From Ophthalmolycus amberensis (Eukaryota > Chordata > Actinopteri > Perciformes > Zoarcidae): 64,000 nt of DNA. The translations under genes were made by a program, and so were the position numbers. The notes below the pieces were generated by a model. The model worked only from the letters and a program-made list of their open reading frames with translations, made no database searches and was not told the origin of the DNA. The DNA is taken from contig JAFEUB010000326.1 in assembly GCA_024529925.1 (NCBI GenBank), positions 143,501 to 207,500 of the forward strand, given 5' to 3'. Of the stretch, positions 26,654-39,042 are shown one piece after another. Within the stretch, counting starts at the first letter, position 1. Each line of letters opens with the position of its first letter.

Positions 26654-28150
26654 AAAAAAAAGCAGGATACAACTATTAGGCATCATTGTGTTTTCACAGA
26701 CATGATGTTAAACACACTGCTGCTGTTATACGTGTACACTCACCTTTAATCCTCACCTTTAAACAGAGGGTGTGGAGGATGCCTGTCTTGTAATGCCCTT
26801 CGGATCCAATAAGGGCTCGGGTTGCAGGGACATTAGTGCACTGAAGCACTTTCTAAAAGACCACTCTCCTCCGTCCCCTCCCTCCTCTTCACGGGCCCTC
26901 TGTCAGGTGAAGAAGAGAAAAATACGACAACCATGTCTTGTGGCATATATAGTTTCCAGTTATTTGGCAGCAGCAATAATGAGATAATATGCATTTTTAA
27001 AAGTTAATCTTCGGAATATTCAATAACCCTTCACCTCTGTGCATGCGGTTATAGATTCTGTGCTTCATCAATCGAACTTTCTGTTCACAACTAGAGCTGA
27101 AAATAGAATGACAACGAGGACATGGGGAGGAAAAAAAAGGATGTAATGGATATCTCTGTTTCCTAAAAATACTGTGAGGATGATGGAGTCTGAGGAAGGC
27201 TCTGAATCACAGGCTTCTCTTTTGCCCCAAAACAAGACAAGTAGATGGAGGGCTTTGAGCAGCCTAATCTGACAGTGAGTGATTGACCGCCCTGTCAAAG
27301 GCCTAATCTGCTACCAGAATAGTGGAGCAGGCCGTTTATATATCAGACTTTCTGGATATATAACCATTAATCTATTGCAAAACAGGTGTTTAAAGCAGCA
27401 TTGAGACATGTGTTGTGGGAGTTTCTCACTGAACATCACAGCTTTTTTATCAATTACCATAAAGCCTTCATAGATATATCTCCCAGATTTCATTTGTGTC
27501 TATAAATAATTGGTTAGAGAATTTTTGCATGAAATCAGGGTAATTTGACCATATGAGAAGTGTGGCTGCACTATTGCAAGGCTATTTGATTTTGGCCACT
27601 TTATAATGGATTTCCAGCTTGTGACACACTATAATATAGATTGGTAAAGCTATACGAGGCATTAGAGATTCAAGTACTTTATGTCCTATTTATTCCTTAT
27701 GTGCCGCATGCCCCATGTCTTGAGATATGACCAGCTCAACACAAGAAACCTTTAATAAAATAAAAAAAGTAAAGAGGGGAAAATAGAGATTTACAGCTGG
27801 CCATTTTGACAGTAGACTTGATATAAGGTGTTCATAACAAGTTTTGCATTTTATTTCTGGTCCCCTCACACACATTTTAATCATATTTTATGTGATCTAT
27901 GTATGCAGCACTCATCCTCTCTCTGTCACCCAAGCTCTCCAATATGTCCCTCTTAAACAGATTGCTACAATACTTGTAATGATGGTCCTTCCCAGCTGTG
28001 CTGCAGGAGAGGGGACGGGAGCAGCAGGCTATAGTATTACCATAATACCCACTCCCTCCCTCCACCGTCCCAAGGGCCCATGTGGGGCTGCATGGGGATG
28101 TGGGGTAACTCTGCTGTGGTGGGGACTCAACTGGCTGCCGGTCCTGCAGG

Positions 28151-28151
<1 letters not shown>
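26654..28151. other. Intergenic, no gene seen
   Basis: Unique sequence. The ORFs near 27844-28311 run through the GT tract and are not convincing. Confidence 0.55.

Positions 28152-28189
<38 letters not shown>
28152..28189. repeat. (GT)n microsatellite
   Basis: 19 GT units without interruption. Confidence 0.95.
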
Positions 28190-28190
<1 letters not shown>

Positions 28191-28720
28191 CAGGGCTGAA
28201 CCTGCCTGTGGGCAATGTAATAAAAGCGCCACACACTGCTGGTAGTGATGGTGGCACTGCTGCCGCTATAGCTGCAGAGGAGGGGATAAATATAAACCAG
28301 GCCCGCATCAAGGAGACGGCCCTCCAGTCACAGCCTGACTTACATCCTAATAATTAGGCCCCTCTCCAATAAAACAAGGATTTGTAGCCATGCATCTATT
28401 TTACTTGTGTTTGCTGCTGCAGTGCAGGGATGCACGCTCTGCTGCCGTCTCTGGATGAAGCTGGGGCTTTGAGAGCATTTAATTTCAGCAGTGAAAGTGA
28501 TCAGAAACATTTGCCCAATTTACTACTTGACTCTCAAACTTCAGGAGAATTCTTGTTTTTTCGTATCAGCATGAATTCACATTTACATATTTTATTATTT
28601 ATTTTCATGTATTACATAATCACTCCATTAAAGTTTATGATAAAAATCTAAATTATTCATGAGTACTTTCCAGTTCATGCACTTGTTTGAAGCATAAACT
28701 GTACATTCTGTCATTCTCAC

Positions 28721-28721
28721 A

Positions 28722-28762
<41 letters not shown>
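28721..28762. repeat. (CA)n microsatellite
   Basis: About 20 CA units with one AAA near the left end. Confidence 0.93.
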
Positions 28763-28764
<2 letters not shown>

Positions 28765-31700
28765 TATTGTCTCTGATAGTGGCTAATCAATAGATGAGGT
28801 CTGCAGGTTGTAGTTGCATGTTATCTTAAACCTCCTAATGTGCACTGACTAATCTTTTTACTCCTTTACTCTCTCCCCAACATTTCCTCTTTCTTTGTGT
28901 TCTGTTCTCTTTTGTTACATTTCAAATACACTATTGGATATTCATTATCTATTCATTATCATGGAAAATATATATGATTATGTCTAAATATTGTCTTTCA
29001 AATATCACTATCAATATCACTTCTCTAAATTAGACTGCTGTCGCCTTTACGAGTAATATACTACAATTCCAATAATAAAATGGAACTTGTTAGGCATGAT
29101 AATAAAAAGTGTTACATTTTCTTGTCTATTTAAATATATTGTACATTTTTGACACCGTATTTTTCTTTCATTGCCTTAAACGAAATGCTTCAAACTGATT
29201 TCTCACATTTTGTCCCACCTCTGGCTACCTGTCATCTCATTCCTATAAATCACATTGATGTGTGTTTGAGAATTTCTAAAAAGCACACTGGGGAAGACAG
29301 AAAAGTAGAGATAGAGAGATGGTGATGGAGAGAGGGGGAGAGAGAGTGTGAGTGAGTGAGTGGGTGAGTGAGAGAGAGAGATGGGTGGGGTGGAAGTCTA
29401 GGCAGGGGGTATCAGGCTAATTAAAGCAAGCATTTGTCAGAGATTAAGCCTTAAACAGAAAAGGTCATCTGAGCACCAGAGCGCACTGTTTCGCTGCTGT
29501 GCTCTTAGGGCAGTCTAAACCTTTCCAAGCTAAATGGTAAAGATGCTATTTGACAGAGGTGGGGGGAGGGGATCCAGATCCCGACCGGTGGTAAGACTGA
29601 CACTCGGGTCATTGGTTCTTCACTGTCCATTACACATGCTGGTCAAATCTGGCAATCGGTGTCATTTAGGGATGAAAAATAAGTGCTCGGACAAGATCAA
29701 TAGATGCAGCCGTCTGTACCAGCTGTGATTAATTGACTGTCACCAATTAATGACTGGCCTGTTGCAAAGCAATGCAATCTTAGAGGGACAACGGGACATG
29801 TCGAACATGTTTTTTCTCCTTTCCAGTCTGTTATTGGTAATTCTAGAGTGAGTTTCCCAGTAACAAATTCATGAGCAACTTCAATGTACAATTTGTAGGT
29901 TTACTATGGCACACTAGAAAGTGCATCTTGCATTGTGGGTGCTCTTTGAAGTTTTTTGTGATATTGAGACGAATATGAGCTTGAATGAGAGCTCGTGCTG
30001 CAAACACATTCCCGCAGTTTTTTTTAGTTCAATCAGAATCGGTGACTAAAAATATTTCTTTATTTCCTTGTTTGTAGTTTCAGAGGTCTGTATCATATAT
30101 TCTTAGTATACAGTGATAATAAAAAGTAACATAAAATAATGTTATTCAAATTGCTACAACACTTAGCTCAAAATATTTAACTAACTGTAATCATGTATAT
30201 TGACTCCTCATGTTCTCATAAACCCAATGGTGCTATGAAAAATGAGTGAGAACAAGTGGTGGCCTGTGATGCATTTAATACTCTGTTGAAAACAACCAAA
30301 CAAGTACCAGGGATGTTTTTAAACTGGGATCAGTGTACAAGCATTTTTGCTGCAAGTCAATGCTAATCACATTAGATCCTGAGAAGATGTCCTGGTTTGA
30401 GATACAATAAAGCACATGTTAGTTTAGATATGAGTAATGGCTCTGAGGGCTAAACTGTGGTGGAGATGTAATTTGAAATATTTGTAGTGGAAATTATGCT
30501 AATAATAGATCGCTCTGTATCATTATTTATAGCCTAAATTAGATCGTTTACCTGAGATGAAGGCTTGCTAAATATTACATGGCAATCTTCATTATGGGCA
30601 TGTTTTAAATGAATGATACTCACCCAAGTAAGAAATTGTCATTTTGCAGTAATGTCAATATTTTGAAGAAGACATTTTGCCATTTGTTATTTAAAACATG
30701 GTCCTTAGGTTTTTGCTGTGATTTATCATTTTAAGAAAAAGCTAGAAACTACTTGTCAGTTGTTATTTGGAGCACATTGACCAATAGCAAACTAGTTATT
30801 TTATAAGTGAGACCAACTCAGTAAAACCATGTTTTTCCAGAACTTCACTGTGTAAATAATACACATATACATAATTTGAGTTTACTCGAAGAAGAGCTAT
30901 ATTTGTTTACAAGCTAATTTTAACCAAAATAGAAAGTATCTGTATGCTGCTGTATATCTGCAAGTATAATATGTATTTATTTTTTAACACAGTAAACCTT
31001 TAGAAACTTTTTTAGGAATAGCTTTCCTATCCCAGGTTAATTTTAACATTTCTTTTCCAGTATAATCTGTGGCATGCAAATCACACCTCGATTCCAGCAT
31101 CCCCTTGGATGATTGGCTGCTTTATAGATATTTATGGGGAATACAGCTGTCTTGCCATCAAACCCATGAGTTGAGTTTTGCTCTGGATGCATGTAATATG
31201 ATGTACAGCTTTCAGTTCACACCTCTATCATAGAGGTAGAGGCAAAATTCAATTCAACGGCTGAACTCAGAGCTGGTCAAAATAATCTATAAAATCTTAT
31301 AATTAATCCAAAATGGGTCAAACGAGAAAACGTCCTCTCAGCCACCCAGCGGACTAACATTGTTTTCTTTATAGTGTCTTTACTTCTCAAACCAACACAA
31401 ATGCACAGTATATAAAATAAAAAGAACTAGGCCTAATGGATTTCCCTTTATATTGGCAACTCCACTTATCAATATTTGTATATAATAGGCTTCAAATTAC
31501 TTCTTATAACTATTATAGCTATTCATTCATATATTTTTAGCTTATTGTTTTGGTTGTATGGCCTATAAATGTACAGTATGGTTCAGTTTAACCACTCTTG
31601 TCTCTTTTATACGCTAAAGACAAAGGTATTTTTGTAGGAATTGGTGTAGACCAAAACAGAACTAAAAGGAAGAGTGAACATTGGACTTAAGTTACATCAG

Positions 31701-31912
31701 GTGGTCACACAAACAACTCTAAATTAATGTTAATGTGGCTCCATGTCAATGTTTAAAGAAGCAATATTTTGCTAAAACGTGAGCCATAACAGCTTTACAG
31801 GGTCAACATTTAGCATACATTTTTTTTTTGCCAACACAATTACTGATAGTATTTATTTTCCCTCCGTTTACTCGACCTTTGTTTCACAGGTGGCACAAGC
31901 CTACTGTTGATG
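28763..31912. other. Intergenic upstream of obi1, no gene seen
   Basis: Purine-rich GA/GTGA stretch at 29304-29383, otherwise AT-rich unique sequence. An octamer ATGCAAAT is at 31074-31081. Confidence 0.55.
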
Positions 31913-32078
31913 TTAACTACGGTTTAAATTATTGGCGAATGAAATGTAACAGCCTTTTAGGCCTATTTGGCTTTCCGTAGTTTTGAGACTCGGCGCGCGT
32001 TGCAGCGGGGACTGGTGGGAAATTTCTGTGTTGAAGTTTGTTGTGTGTGTGCGCGCGCTGTGTATTTCCTCAAAAAGC
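31913..32078 (+). promoter_or_regulatory. obi1 proximal promoter and 5' UTR (approximate)
   Basis: The 166 bp before the start codon change from AT-rich desert to CpG-containing sequence (CGGCGCGCG at about 31991, GCGCGCG at 32051). There is no TATA box at a useful distance. This fits a housekeeping promoter. The transcription start cannot be fixed from sequence. Confidence 0.45.
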
Positions 32079-32150
32079 ATGGCTCTAAACTTCCAGACGT
32101 CCACCCTTTCTCTGACTTTGCCGATTTCGTGCCAGATATGTCTCGGAAAG
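32079..32150 (+). CDS. obi1: obi1 coding exon 1
   Basis: Encodes residues 1-24, including the first two RING cysteines, C18 and C21. It ends in AAG followed by the donor GTAACT (phase 0). The intron is only 222 bp. Confidence 0.92.
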
Positions 32151-35100
32151 GTAACTGCCGTTCCGCTTTTCAATCGTGAAACACAGATGTGTATACACGG
32201 TGTAAACTGCTGCCTTAGTAACCTGAACGTTGTCACCAGTTTAACGTTGATAGCCGTGTATGCAGCTGACATTAGCTAAGTTACCGTAACTGACTCAAAC
32301 TGTGTCTCCTAGCGTTAATGTACCTTATTGCCGCAGCTAAGTAGTCGTCTGTTCGTGCTTCTCCCCGTGCAGGTCAGGCAGCCGGTCATTTGTGCCAACA
32401 ACCACGTGTTCTGTTCATCCTGCATGGAAATGTGGTTGAAAAAAGCTAACCAGTGTCCCACCTGCAGAGTCACCATCACAGCAGAGAACCCCTGCAGGGA
32501 AATCATCGGTGAGTAGCTCCATACAAACAAGGAAAACAGACACAAGGCAGGAGAGGAGAGGTAATGCGAGGCTTCATGTGCCTGCAGCATCTCAGTTGAG
32601 TCATCGTGATATCATATTAAATAGGGCATGTTGGTAGAGTTGTGGACTGTCATTTCAGTTTAGTAAACTTTAGATTCATTTATGTTAGGCCAGTAAAACT
32701 GGTTTACTTGTTCCACCAAACCAAACAATATATAGACCAGACACTTTGTCTGTGAGGAGTGCCAGCCAGGTTGAACCAAGTTTTTCATTTGCCACATTGC
32801 TGTTTGGAAATGCATTTGACGTGAGAGAGAACTTTTGGCAAATATTTGTTTTTGTTACAATCAAAGTTTTGGGACGTGAAGAAATATGTCATTAAAAATG
32901 GCAGAGACCAAAAGAGGTTAGCTGGATATTAATAATATTAGGGTGCGTGTTTGCTTTTCACACATTGACTTTTTGCTCCTGCATGCAGTGTTTTATGATA
33001 ATTTCGATTTTTGAAATTCGTGATAACACAAATCCATGGTTTCATTTCTTCCTTCTTTTGCTGGCCGATATCATTTGGGATCACATTGCAAAGACGTGCA
33101 AGTCTACACTGATATGCAAACATGCTCAGCGATGGCCAATAGGCTTCAGCTTTGGACCATGTGAGTCATTCACTAGGATATTTCTTGCAAAAGTTATTTG
33201 GCAGTTTTGAAAACAATAAATGGTTGCAGAGCTTTCATTGCTGCTATTCTGACTTCTGTGCAGCCTGAACCTGTAATGTATCGGTTAATTTAATAGTGTA
33301 TAAATACTTCAATGTAAAGCAACTGTTTGATCCCAACTTTTCAGATTATCTGGGCCTAGTGACTGCACCCAGCACCTCAAAAGTCCTGCTCTCTTTGCGC
33401 ACTTTACAATCTGAAACTAGTGAAATATTGGTATCTTGCTGACAAACCAGTTTCAACATGTAGCTCCTGGAAGGCACTTTTTTCACTTTGGACTCAGGCT
33501 AGCTGTTATGTGCTAAAGCAGACTAAAGTATTTCTGTGCTGAACAGAGATTAAGTTGATATTAATACTTTCAACATACTCTGGGTTTGACCGCCAACTAG
33601 CATATTTCCCACTGTGAAATAATGTGAATTGCTACTGGGACGGGGCATAAATATTTAATAATTACTCCCACAACTCTTTGCATGTGTGTTTGGGATAATT
33701 TCACCCTCAGTTCACAAAGCAGCACCTCAGCCTTTTCATAGTTATGCTTTTGGGTAGCAGCTCTTGTTGCACCTTCATCAAAGCTGCGTGACATTACTTT
33801 AATATCCATTTTGTTGTCAAGTCTGTTGATCTGCCGCTGTACTCATGTTATTCTGTTATAGGAGGCACGAATGAGAGCGATCACCACGATAGTCTTTCAA
33901 TGAGGAAATGTCTAAGAAAAACCAGAGGAGAGCTGCTTTTGCGGGAGTATGAGGTATGGGTTTGTCTCGCCATGTGTTTTTCACAGCAATAACAAGCAGG
34001 TTGATGCTCTCGAACAGACCCATCACAAGGTTTATCGACACAAAAATGTGCCATAGGCTGTAGGTGGGACTTTCAATTGCAGCCACCAACCACTGATGCA
34101 GATTTGCCAATCTATTAATGTCTCAACAGAATATGTCTGATTCTATGAAAGCAATTCAATATTATTTCAGATTACACAGTGTCCAGCTTTCAAGTTTCCA
34201 GAAATGGACCCAAAAATGTGTTTATTGTTAAACCCTGTTTTAGGTTTCACACTGTTTCTCTCCAACAGGAGGAAATTGAAGGGTTCATCAGAGAAAACGA
34301 GGAGCTGAAGATAAAAAATCAAAGTCTGGAGTCCCAGCTGAAGACTGCTTTGGATCCCTGCAGCATTAATACAGTGCAAACAGAAGACAAAAAAGTTGAC
34401 CCCCATGTCCTGGACGAATGGACATACAAGCTGCGAGCTGCCACCGATGTTTGTGATAAAGTAAAGCAGGACATGGATAAGCTGAAGGAGGTATGTAACC
34501 CGTCACAATCAAAAAATTGTATTGATATTAACTCCTGATCCTCAAAGGAGAATACTATATGCTAATACCATAACCTGGTTGATCATATTATATGATGGAA
34601 TGAGGCAAACATTATTGACGCTGCTCATTTTTTTACCTACCTACTTGATCCCTTCACTGATAAAGATGAGCTTATTTGATTGAAGGATACAAGGACAATG
34701 CGTTGTCATTATGCAACACAGGGTTGCACAGTAACATGCAGTTGTAGCCCAATCGCTACACATGAAAAACATGACAAACAAGACTATTGCATTCTTGTGT
34801 ATTTTTTGAATTTGCATCAGGAGGAATGTAAACTAAACAATACTCTGTGCAATAAGGCCGACATCTTGACATTAAAAAAAAATAAAAAATCGACACCTGA
34901 GAAACGTTGTTCATCAACTTTGACTATGTTTGAGCACAAAGCATCATTGATGTAAACAGAGTCCGCCTCCTCTCTTCCCACCGGAGTCCTGCGTTCCACC
35001 CGTCAAGTGCAGCTTGATCTGGGATGCAACAAAGGAGCCAGGTCTCTGTAAAGATGTGGACACAACGGTCACCGACCTCCCGTTGATGGGTTACCGGTAG

Positions 35101-38012
35101 TTTGAATTTTCCTGCGACAGGACATCAGCCAGGAGCCAACTGGGTGGTGGAATGGCCTTAGGTCCTGGCTGGGTTAGCTTAGCCTCCATCGCGGCTCTCC
35201 TCTCGGCCGGCCATGGTTGATGAGTGTATTCTTATTATGTTATAAGTGCTCCAGTAATAAATGTGAGAAGAAAACAAATTCAGTAAAATTCATGTGAACT
35301 ACTGGCTACAGCATATACAAGCATATTGATGCTTCTGTCACTACCATAAAAGCTATGCTTGACAAAATTTTGTTGCTACCTTTTGTGGAATCTTTTGTAA
35401 CCTACTACAAATGTGTTACTTTACCATCCTCAGGCAAATAAGGCATTACGATCTCAAAATGTCGACCTTGTACAGGAGAATATGAGTTTGAAAGCAGAGG
35501 TGGCAAGCAGATCTCCTCAGAAGTAAGTATCTTTCATTCTTAAGACATAAATGTTTTTATTTCAATTACATTTTTTACTCATTCAGTTTGAAAGGGACGC
35601 ATACTTCTAAATCACTGTCATGGGTAACAATACAGACACAATGAACTGTTACAGATAGGTTTCACATTTTAGGCATTGGGAGCAATGAGGTTATTCAGTT
35701 TCAATTGACCCTTTGCTGATTCCCCCCCCCCCCCCCCCCCCTGCTTCTCCGTCAAGCTGCCATGAGTTACCATGGAGCCCACACAGTCAATAGCTGCACT
35801 CCATGCATACATATAATCAAATAAAAAAAGGATTTCAAAAAGAAGCAGACAGAAAGGTCTAACATATGCGTTTAACGAATAAAGATAAAAGCCAAACTAC
35901 AGATCAGTGTAAAACTGAACCACCACCTAGCGATAGAGACAGAAGACAACAGATTAAGAAACAACACTGTTTCTATACTCTCTGTTAAAAAGCAAAAGCA
36001 GCATGTGTATACGTTCAGTAGCCAGCTTAGCATAGGAGTGCTAACGCTAGTTAATTATGGGCGAGCATACACTTCGAATGTTAGCCCTACAATGTAACAT
36101 TTCCGAATCGTATGTCTCTTTCCAACATCTCTGTGTAACGAGTATCACTATTCCACGTTTAACCATGACTAGCTCCAAATCCACAAAGCCAGCCAGAAAA
36201 TCCAAAAACATTTCAAACGATTGCTTGAGATACTCTGGTGGAGAGACGGATAGTTGTCGGAGCGGGCCGATTCTACACTGATTGCCCGGTCTGCGTTTGA
36301 GGGGCGGGACTTGGCACAGGGTCAATTCACTGGGTCAAGTTGGAGGCAGTGACTTGCTGCTAAAATGAGTAATTCCTGTATGATTTTTTTTTTTTTTAAT
36401 TTCCCCTTTCTCTGTCAAATCAACAACGGTCACAGACCACCTTTTTAAATAGATATTCCAAAAGACAAAGAACATTTTTATTTACATCTTCGATTTGACT
36501 TTCTTTTTCAAATGTGCTATCTTGCATAAGGTGCATATGCTTGGTCAAGAGCATGACGAATAAATAAAGGTGTCAGCTAAATGTTGCCAGGCTTCTATCA
36601 TGATGATTCTAGAACAATTTAAATTCACAAAATGATCTCTCCCCAGGTTCGGTCGTTACACAGTGGCGGCACTGGAAGCTAAAATCCAGCAGCATGAGCG
36701 TGATGTGGAGCACTTGAAGAGGGCTCTGGAGCGCAGCGACCAGTACATCGAAGACCTGGAGTCTCGGGTCATAAAGCCTGAGAAGAGAAGTCTTGAAGGG
36801 CAGGAAGCATGCGGGAACGGCAAGGCTGAGTCCGATGCACAGCAACACAAAATCAGCATGATGATGAGAAGCTTGAGTGACAATGAGAGGGAGTCAATCT
36901 GCAGCAATCCAGTGGTAGAAGGTCGAGCCTTGTCTCGAAATCACAGTTTGATGTTCATGCCATCTGCAGATCACAAAGAGTCTGATAAGAATCTGACTGG
37001 AGACCAGAAAAACGAGGACTTGGTAAGCACCTCGTCTGACCTTTTGCCCGCCACTCCGTCCTCTGCCTTCCGATCGCTGACTCTGAGAAGCCCTGGCATC
37101 TGTGAAAAGAGAGTTGCATTCAAACCAGTGTCCTATCTGAGGAAGCTTGATTTTGAGGAAATTCCTAGCCCTGACAAGAGCAGCAGCAGCAGCAGCACCA
37201 CCACCATGGAGAACCAATTCAGCAGCCTCGACGAGTTCCCCAAAGGCTTGCCTGCAAATACTGACGTGGAATCCTCAAAGTCTGTCTTCTGGGTTGATTG
37301 GCAGAGTTCAAAATCGAATGACGAGTCATGTCCAGGCCCAAGTGAAGACGGCCCAGTTAAAGGAGCCGCATCCGCAACTCTTGAAGGTGATGAGTCCGGT
37401 GGTTTCTCGATGTCCAGCGAGGCCTCCATGGATGCAGCATACCTGGACAAAATCTCAGAGTTGGACTCGATGATGTTGGATGGAGAGAGTTCCAGTAGCC
37501 GGGGATCGCAGCTCTCCCTGGCTTCCTCCCCTCACGCATACTTGGACAACACTCTGGTCCCAGAACCACAAACGTGCCCCGATGTCTCGTCAAGTCGTGG
37601 TGGCGAACCAGCAGTACCATGTGACCAGAAGAAGCACTTGCCGCTAAACAACGCGGGGGGCACCTTGAGTGACAAAGAGGCTCCAAAAGGCTCGGCAGAG
37701 GAAAGGGTGTCGGGCAGGGAGAGCGGAGGCCATGTACCCGACTGTGGTCCCCCTCAGACTGACGAACTGTCCTTTGATTTGCTGTTCGATTCACTGGAGG
37801 AGAATAAGGCCAGTCCCTCTGGCTCTCTCAGTCCAGCGAGCCAAGACCACGATCACGTTGACTCCTCCACCACCTCGTCCCCCAGCTGCACCGGTAAACC
37901 TGTGAACACAACAAGAGACAGACAGGCACTGAACATCAGCCAGCCGACAAAGAGGAAGTCTCACAGTCCCTTTAACACAAGCAGCCCCACGAAACTTTCA
38001 AAGCTCATGTGA
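32079..38012 (+). CDS. obi1: ORC ubiquitin ligase 1 (OBI1/RNF219), six coding exons
   Basis: E3 ubiquitin ligase; in mammals OBI1 ubiquitylates ORC3 and ORC5 and promotes firing of licensed replication origins in the nucleus. Join: 32079-32150, 32373-32508, 33862-33953, 34269-34490, 35434-35522, 36647-38012. All introns are GT-AG and the sum is 1977 nt, an unbroken frame of 658 residues plus TGA (human is about 726). A C3HC4 RING lies at residues 18-55 (C18, C21, C31, H35, C38, C41, C52, C55). Predicted coiled coil follows at about 101-128 and 151-245. The rest is Ser-rich and low in complexity, with islands that match human RNF219 as I recall it: SPQKFGR (201-207), LRKLDF (368-373) and a 19-residue block at 462-480 (E462 to M480). 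The start ATG has A at -3 and G at +4, and its N-terminus aligns with the human one. The next gene downstream is pou4f1, as in human. Identity is secure; exact splice sites are predicted. Confidence 0.95.
32151..32372 (+). other. obi1 intron 1
   Basis: 222 bp, GT-AG, unique sequence, no repeat or embedded gene seen. Confidence 0.85.
32373..32508 (+). CDS. obi1: obi1 coding exon 2
   Basis: Follows a CCCCGTGCAG acceptor and encodes residues 25-69 plus the first base of G70. It holds the rest of the RING: C31, H35, C38, C41, C52 and C55. The donor is GTGAGT (phase 1). The VRQPVIC start and ENPC-EIIG end match human RNF219. Confidence 0.93.
32509..33861 (+). other. obi1 intron 2
   Basis: 1353 bp, GT-AG. 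It contains no coding sequence I can support and no long simple repeat. It is the longest intron here. Confidence 0.85.
33862..33953 (+). CDS. obi1: obi1 coding exon 3
   Basis: 92 nt after a TGTTATAG acceptor, completing G70 and running to E100. The segment RKCLRKTRGELLLREYE corresponds to the human RKHLRKTR region. The donor is GTATGG (phase 0). Too short for an ORF scan, but it restores the frame exactly. Confidence 0.88.
34269..34490 (+). CDS. obi1: obi1 coding exon 4 (coiled coil)
   Basis: Residues 101-174, after a TCTCCAACAG acceptor, with donor GTATGT (phase 0). It is charged and heptad-like: EEIEGFIRENEELK, then W151 to E174 with a run of Lys, Asp and Glu. The human equivalent has the same layout. 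Confidence 0.92.
34491..35433 (+). other. obi1 intron 4
   Basis: 943 bp, GT-AG. The segment 34960-35225 is clearly more GC-rich than its surroundings and has a sharp-edged look, so it may be an inserted repeat; I do not recognise the family. Confidence 0.7.
35434..35522 (+). CDS. obi1: obi1 coding exon 5
   Basis: 89 nt after a CATCCTCAG acceptor; residues 175-203 and two bases of K204. ANKALRSQNVDL continues the coiled coil and the exon ends in SRSPQ. The donor is GTAAGT (phase 2). Confidence 0.88.
35703..36327. mobile_element. Putative non-autonomous DNA transposon in obi1 intron 5
   Basis: The ends form an imperfect terminal inverted repeat: AATTGACCCTTTGC at 35703-35716 against the reverse complement of 36314-36327 (AATTGACCCTGTGC), 13 of 14 identical. 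CAGT lies just outside on the left and its CACTG counterpart on the right, so the true ends may be a few bases further out. The 625 bp interior has a C20 run near the left end and no coding potential for a transposase. I could not find a clean target-site duplication. It accounts for more than half of intron 5 (35523-36646). Confidence 0.5.
35722..35741. repeat. C20 homopolymer
   Basis: Twenty consecutive C inside the putative transposon in obi1 intron 5. Its length is likely to be unreliable in any assembly. Confidence 0.9.
36647..38012 (+). CDS. obi1: obi1 coding exon 6 (terminal)
   Basis: Follows a TCTCCCCAG acceptor; the first base completes K204, then FGRYTVAALEAK continues the coiled coil to about residue 245. 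The rest, to TGA at 38010, is Ser/Asp/Glu-rich and probably disordered. An (AGC)6(ACC)3 run at 37180-37205 gives a short Ser-Thr tract. The motif at 462-480 is the best conserved part of the tail. The basic C-terminus (TKRKSHSPF, then PTKLSKLM) resembles the human end and could serve nuclear import (inference). Confidence 0.95.
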
Positions 38013-38123
38013 AGGTTTTAAAATAAGAACCTGTGTGTTGTCACTGTGCCGTTCACTCTGGTGTGTTTTGGTCGGGCTTCACAACCACACGCGGCTCGAA
38101 ACATTAACTCCACGTTTCTCCAG

Positions 38124-38522
38124 AATAAATTTGTGAATGTGATGCTCCCGTGTAAGTTATTGTCATTTTGTCTTATATTGTATGAATTAAGACAAAATAT
38201 GACAGATTTGTCATCGTTTTTTTTCTGTAGTATACTTATCGGTCTCAGTGGCAGTTAAATGATCTTAAGGCCAGGCTTCTGTAATCTGACAACCACTTCT
38301 GTGTTGTACTGTATAGTGCACCAGTTTTGGTGCTGAGACATTTTTCAAACTTTCAGTCTACTTGTATGTGTTTGTCCTTTTCAAGTATTTCAGTAAACAC
38401 AGTCCACGTGGTAATCTTTTTTATGATGGCACGCAATACTGAGGAGGGATGAACACGACCATCATGAAAAACTGGACATTTTGAAATAAAAATTGCAGTG
38501 TAAGAGTTTGTGAGGAAATAAA
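38124..38522 (+). terminator. obi1 candidate polyadenylation signals
   Basis: AATAAA occurs at 38124-38129, 38485-38490 and 38517-38522, that is 112 to 505 bp after the obi1 stop. The last two are followed by a T-rich stretch at about 38554-38575 that could be the downstream element. The 3' UTR would then be about 0.5 kb. Which site is used cannot be told from sequence. Confidence 0.5.
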
Positions 38523-38774
38523 GTAGTAATGCAAGGAGAAACAATGTATGACACTACTTTTTCTTTTGTGTTTTTCTGCATTGCATTTTTATTTTTTGCT
38601 GTTCCTTGATCACATGATTCACCTCACCTATTAACTCCCTCATGGGGACGTCCATGGGCTTCAATAGGCTTTCGGTCTGGTATTTTGTGAATTTTTCATA
38701 TTGTCATTTCTAGTGGAATTCGGGACTAACATTAAGTACATTGTCATTTTTCAGTTTTTGTGCTACTTTTCCTG

Positions 38775-38782
38775 ATTTGCAT
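38775..38782 (-). promoter_or_regulatory. Perfect POU octamer (ATTTGCAT)
   Basis: Exact match to the octamer bound by POU proteins, followed by GACATTAAAATG with further A/T homeodomain contacts. It lies 1.1 kb upstream of the pou4f1 start codon. Confidence 0.4.
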
Positions 38783-38934
38783 GACATTAAAATGTTTATT
38801 AATTCCCTGCTTTTACACTACGGAAACGCATAGCCTGTTAATGCGGATAAAAGCATGTTGTAGCTTGTAACGACGGACATTAGAGACCTCACACGCAAAG
38901 TAATTCCATTATAGCGCTAAGCACCTTATTTATC

Positions 38935-38942
38935 ATGCAAAT
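38935..38942 (+). promoter_or_regulatory. Perfect POU octamer (ATGCAAAT)
   Basis: Second exact octamer in the spacer, opposite in orientation to the one at 38775 and about 150 bp from it. Confidence 0.4.
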
Positions 38943-39042
38943 TTAACGGTATCATGTATATTTCACATACCTCTAATCGCCGCATGAAATTTTAATTGGC
39001 TAGCCGTTGTGGTTTGAATAAATGAAGTGTTAATTCATTGGG

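Noticed and set aside
27844..28311. ORFs of 133 and 144 codons on both strands
   Set aside because: Both run through the GT tract at 28152 and give Val-Cys or Thr-His runs; no domain.
37357..37794. 145-codon antisense ORF in obi1 exon 6
   Set aside because: Shadow frame; the sense frame has the conserved RNF219 motifs.
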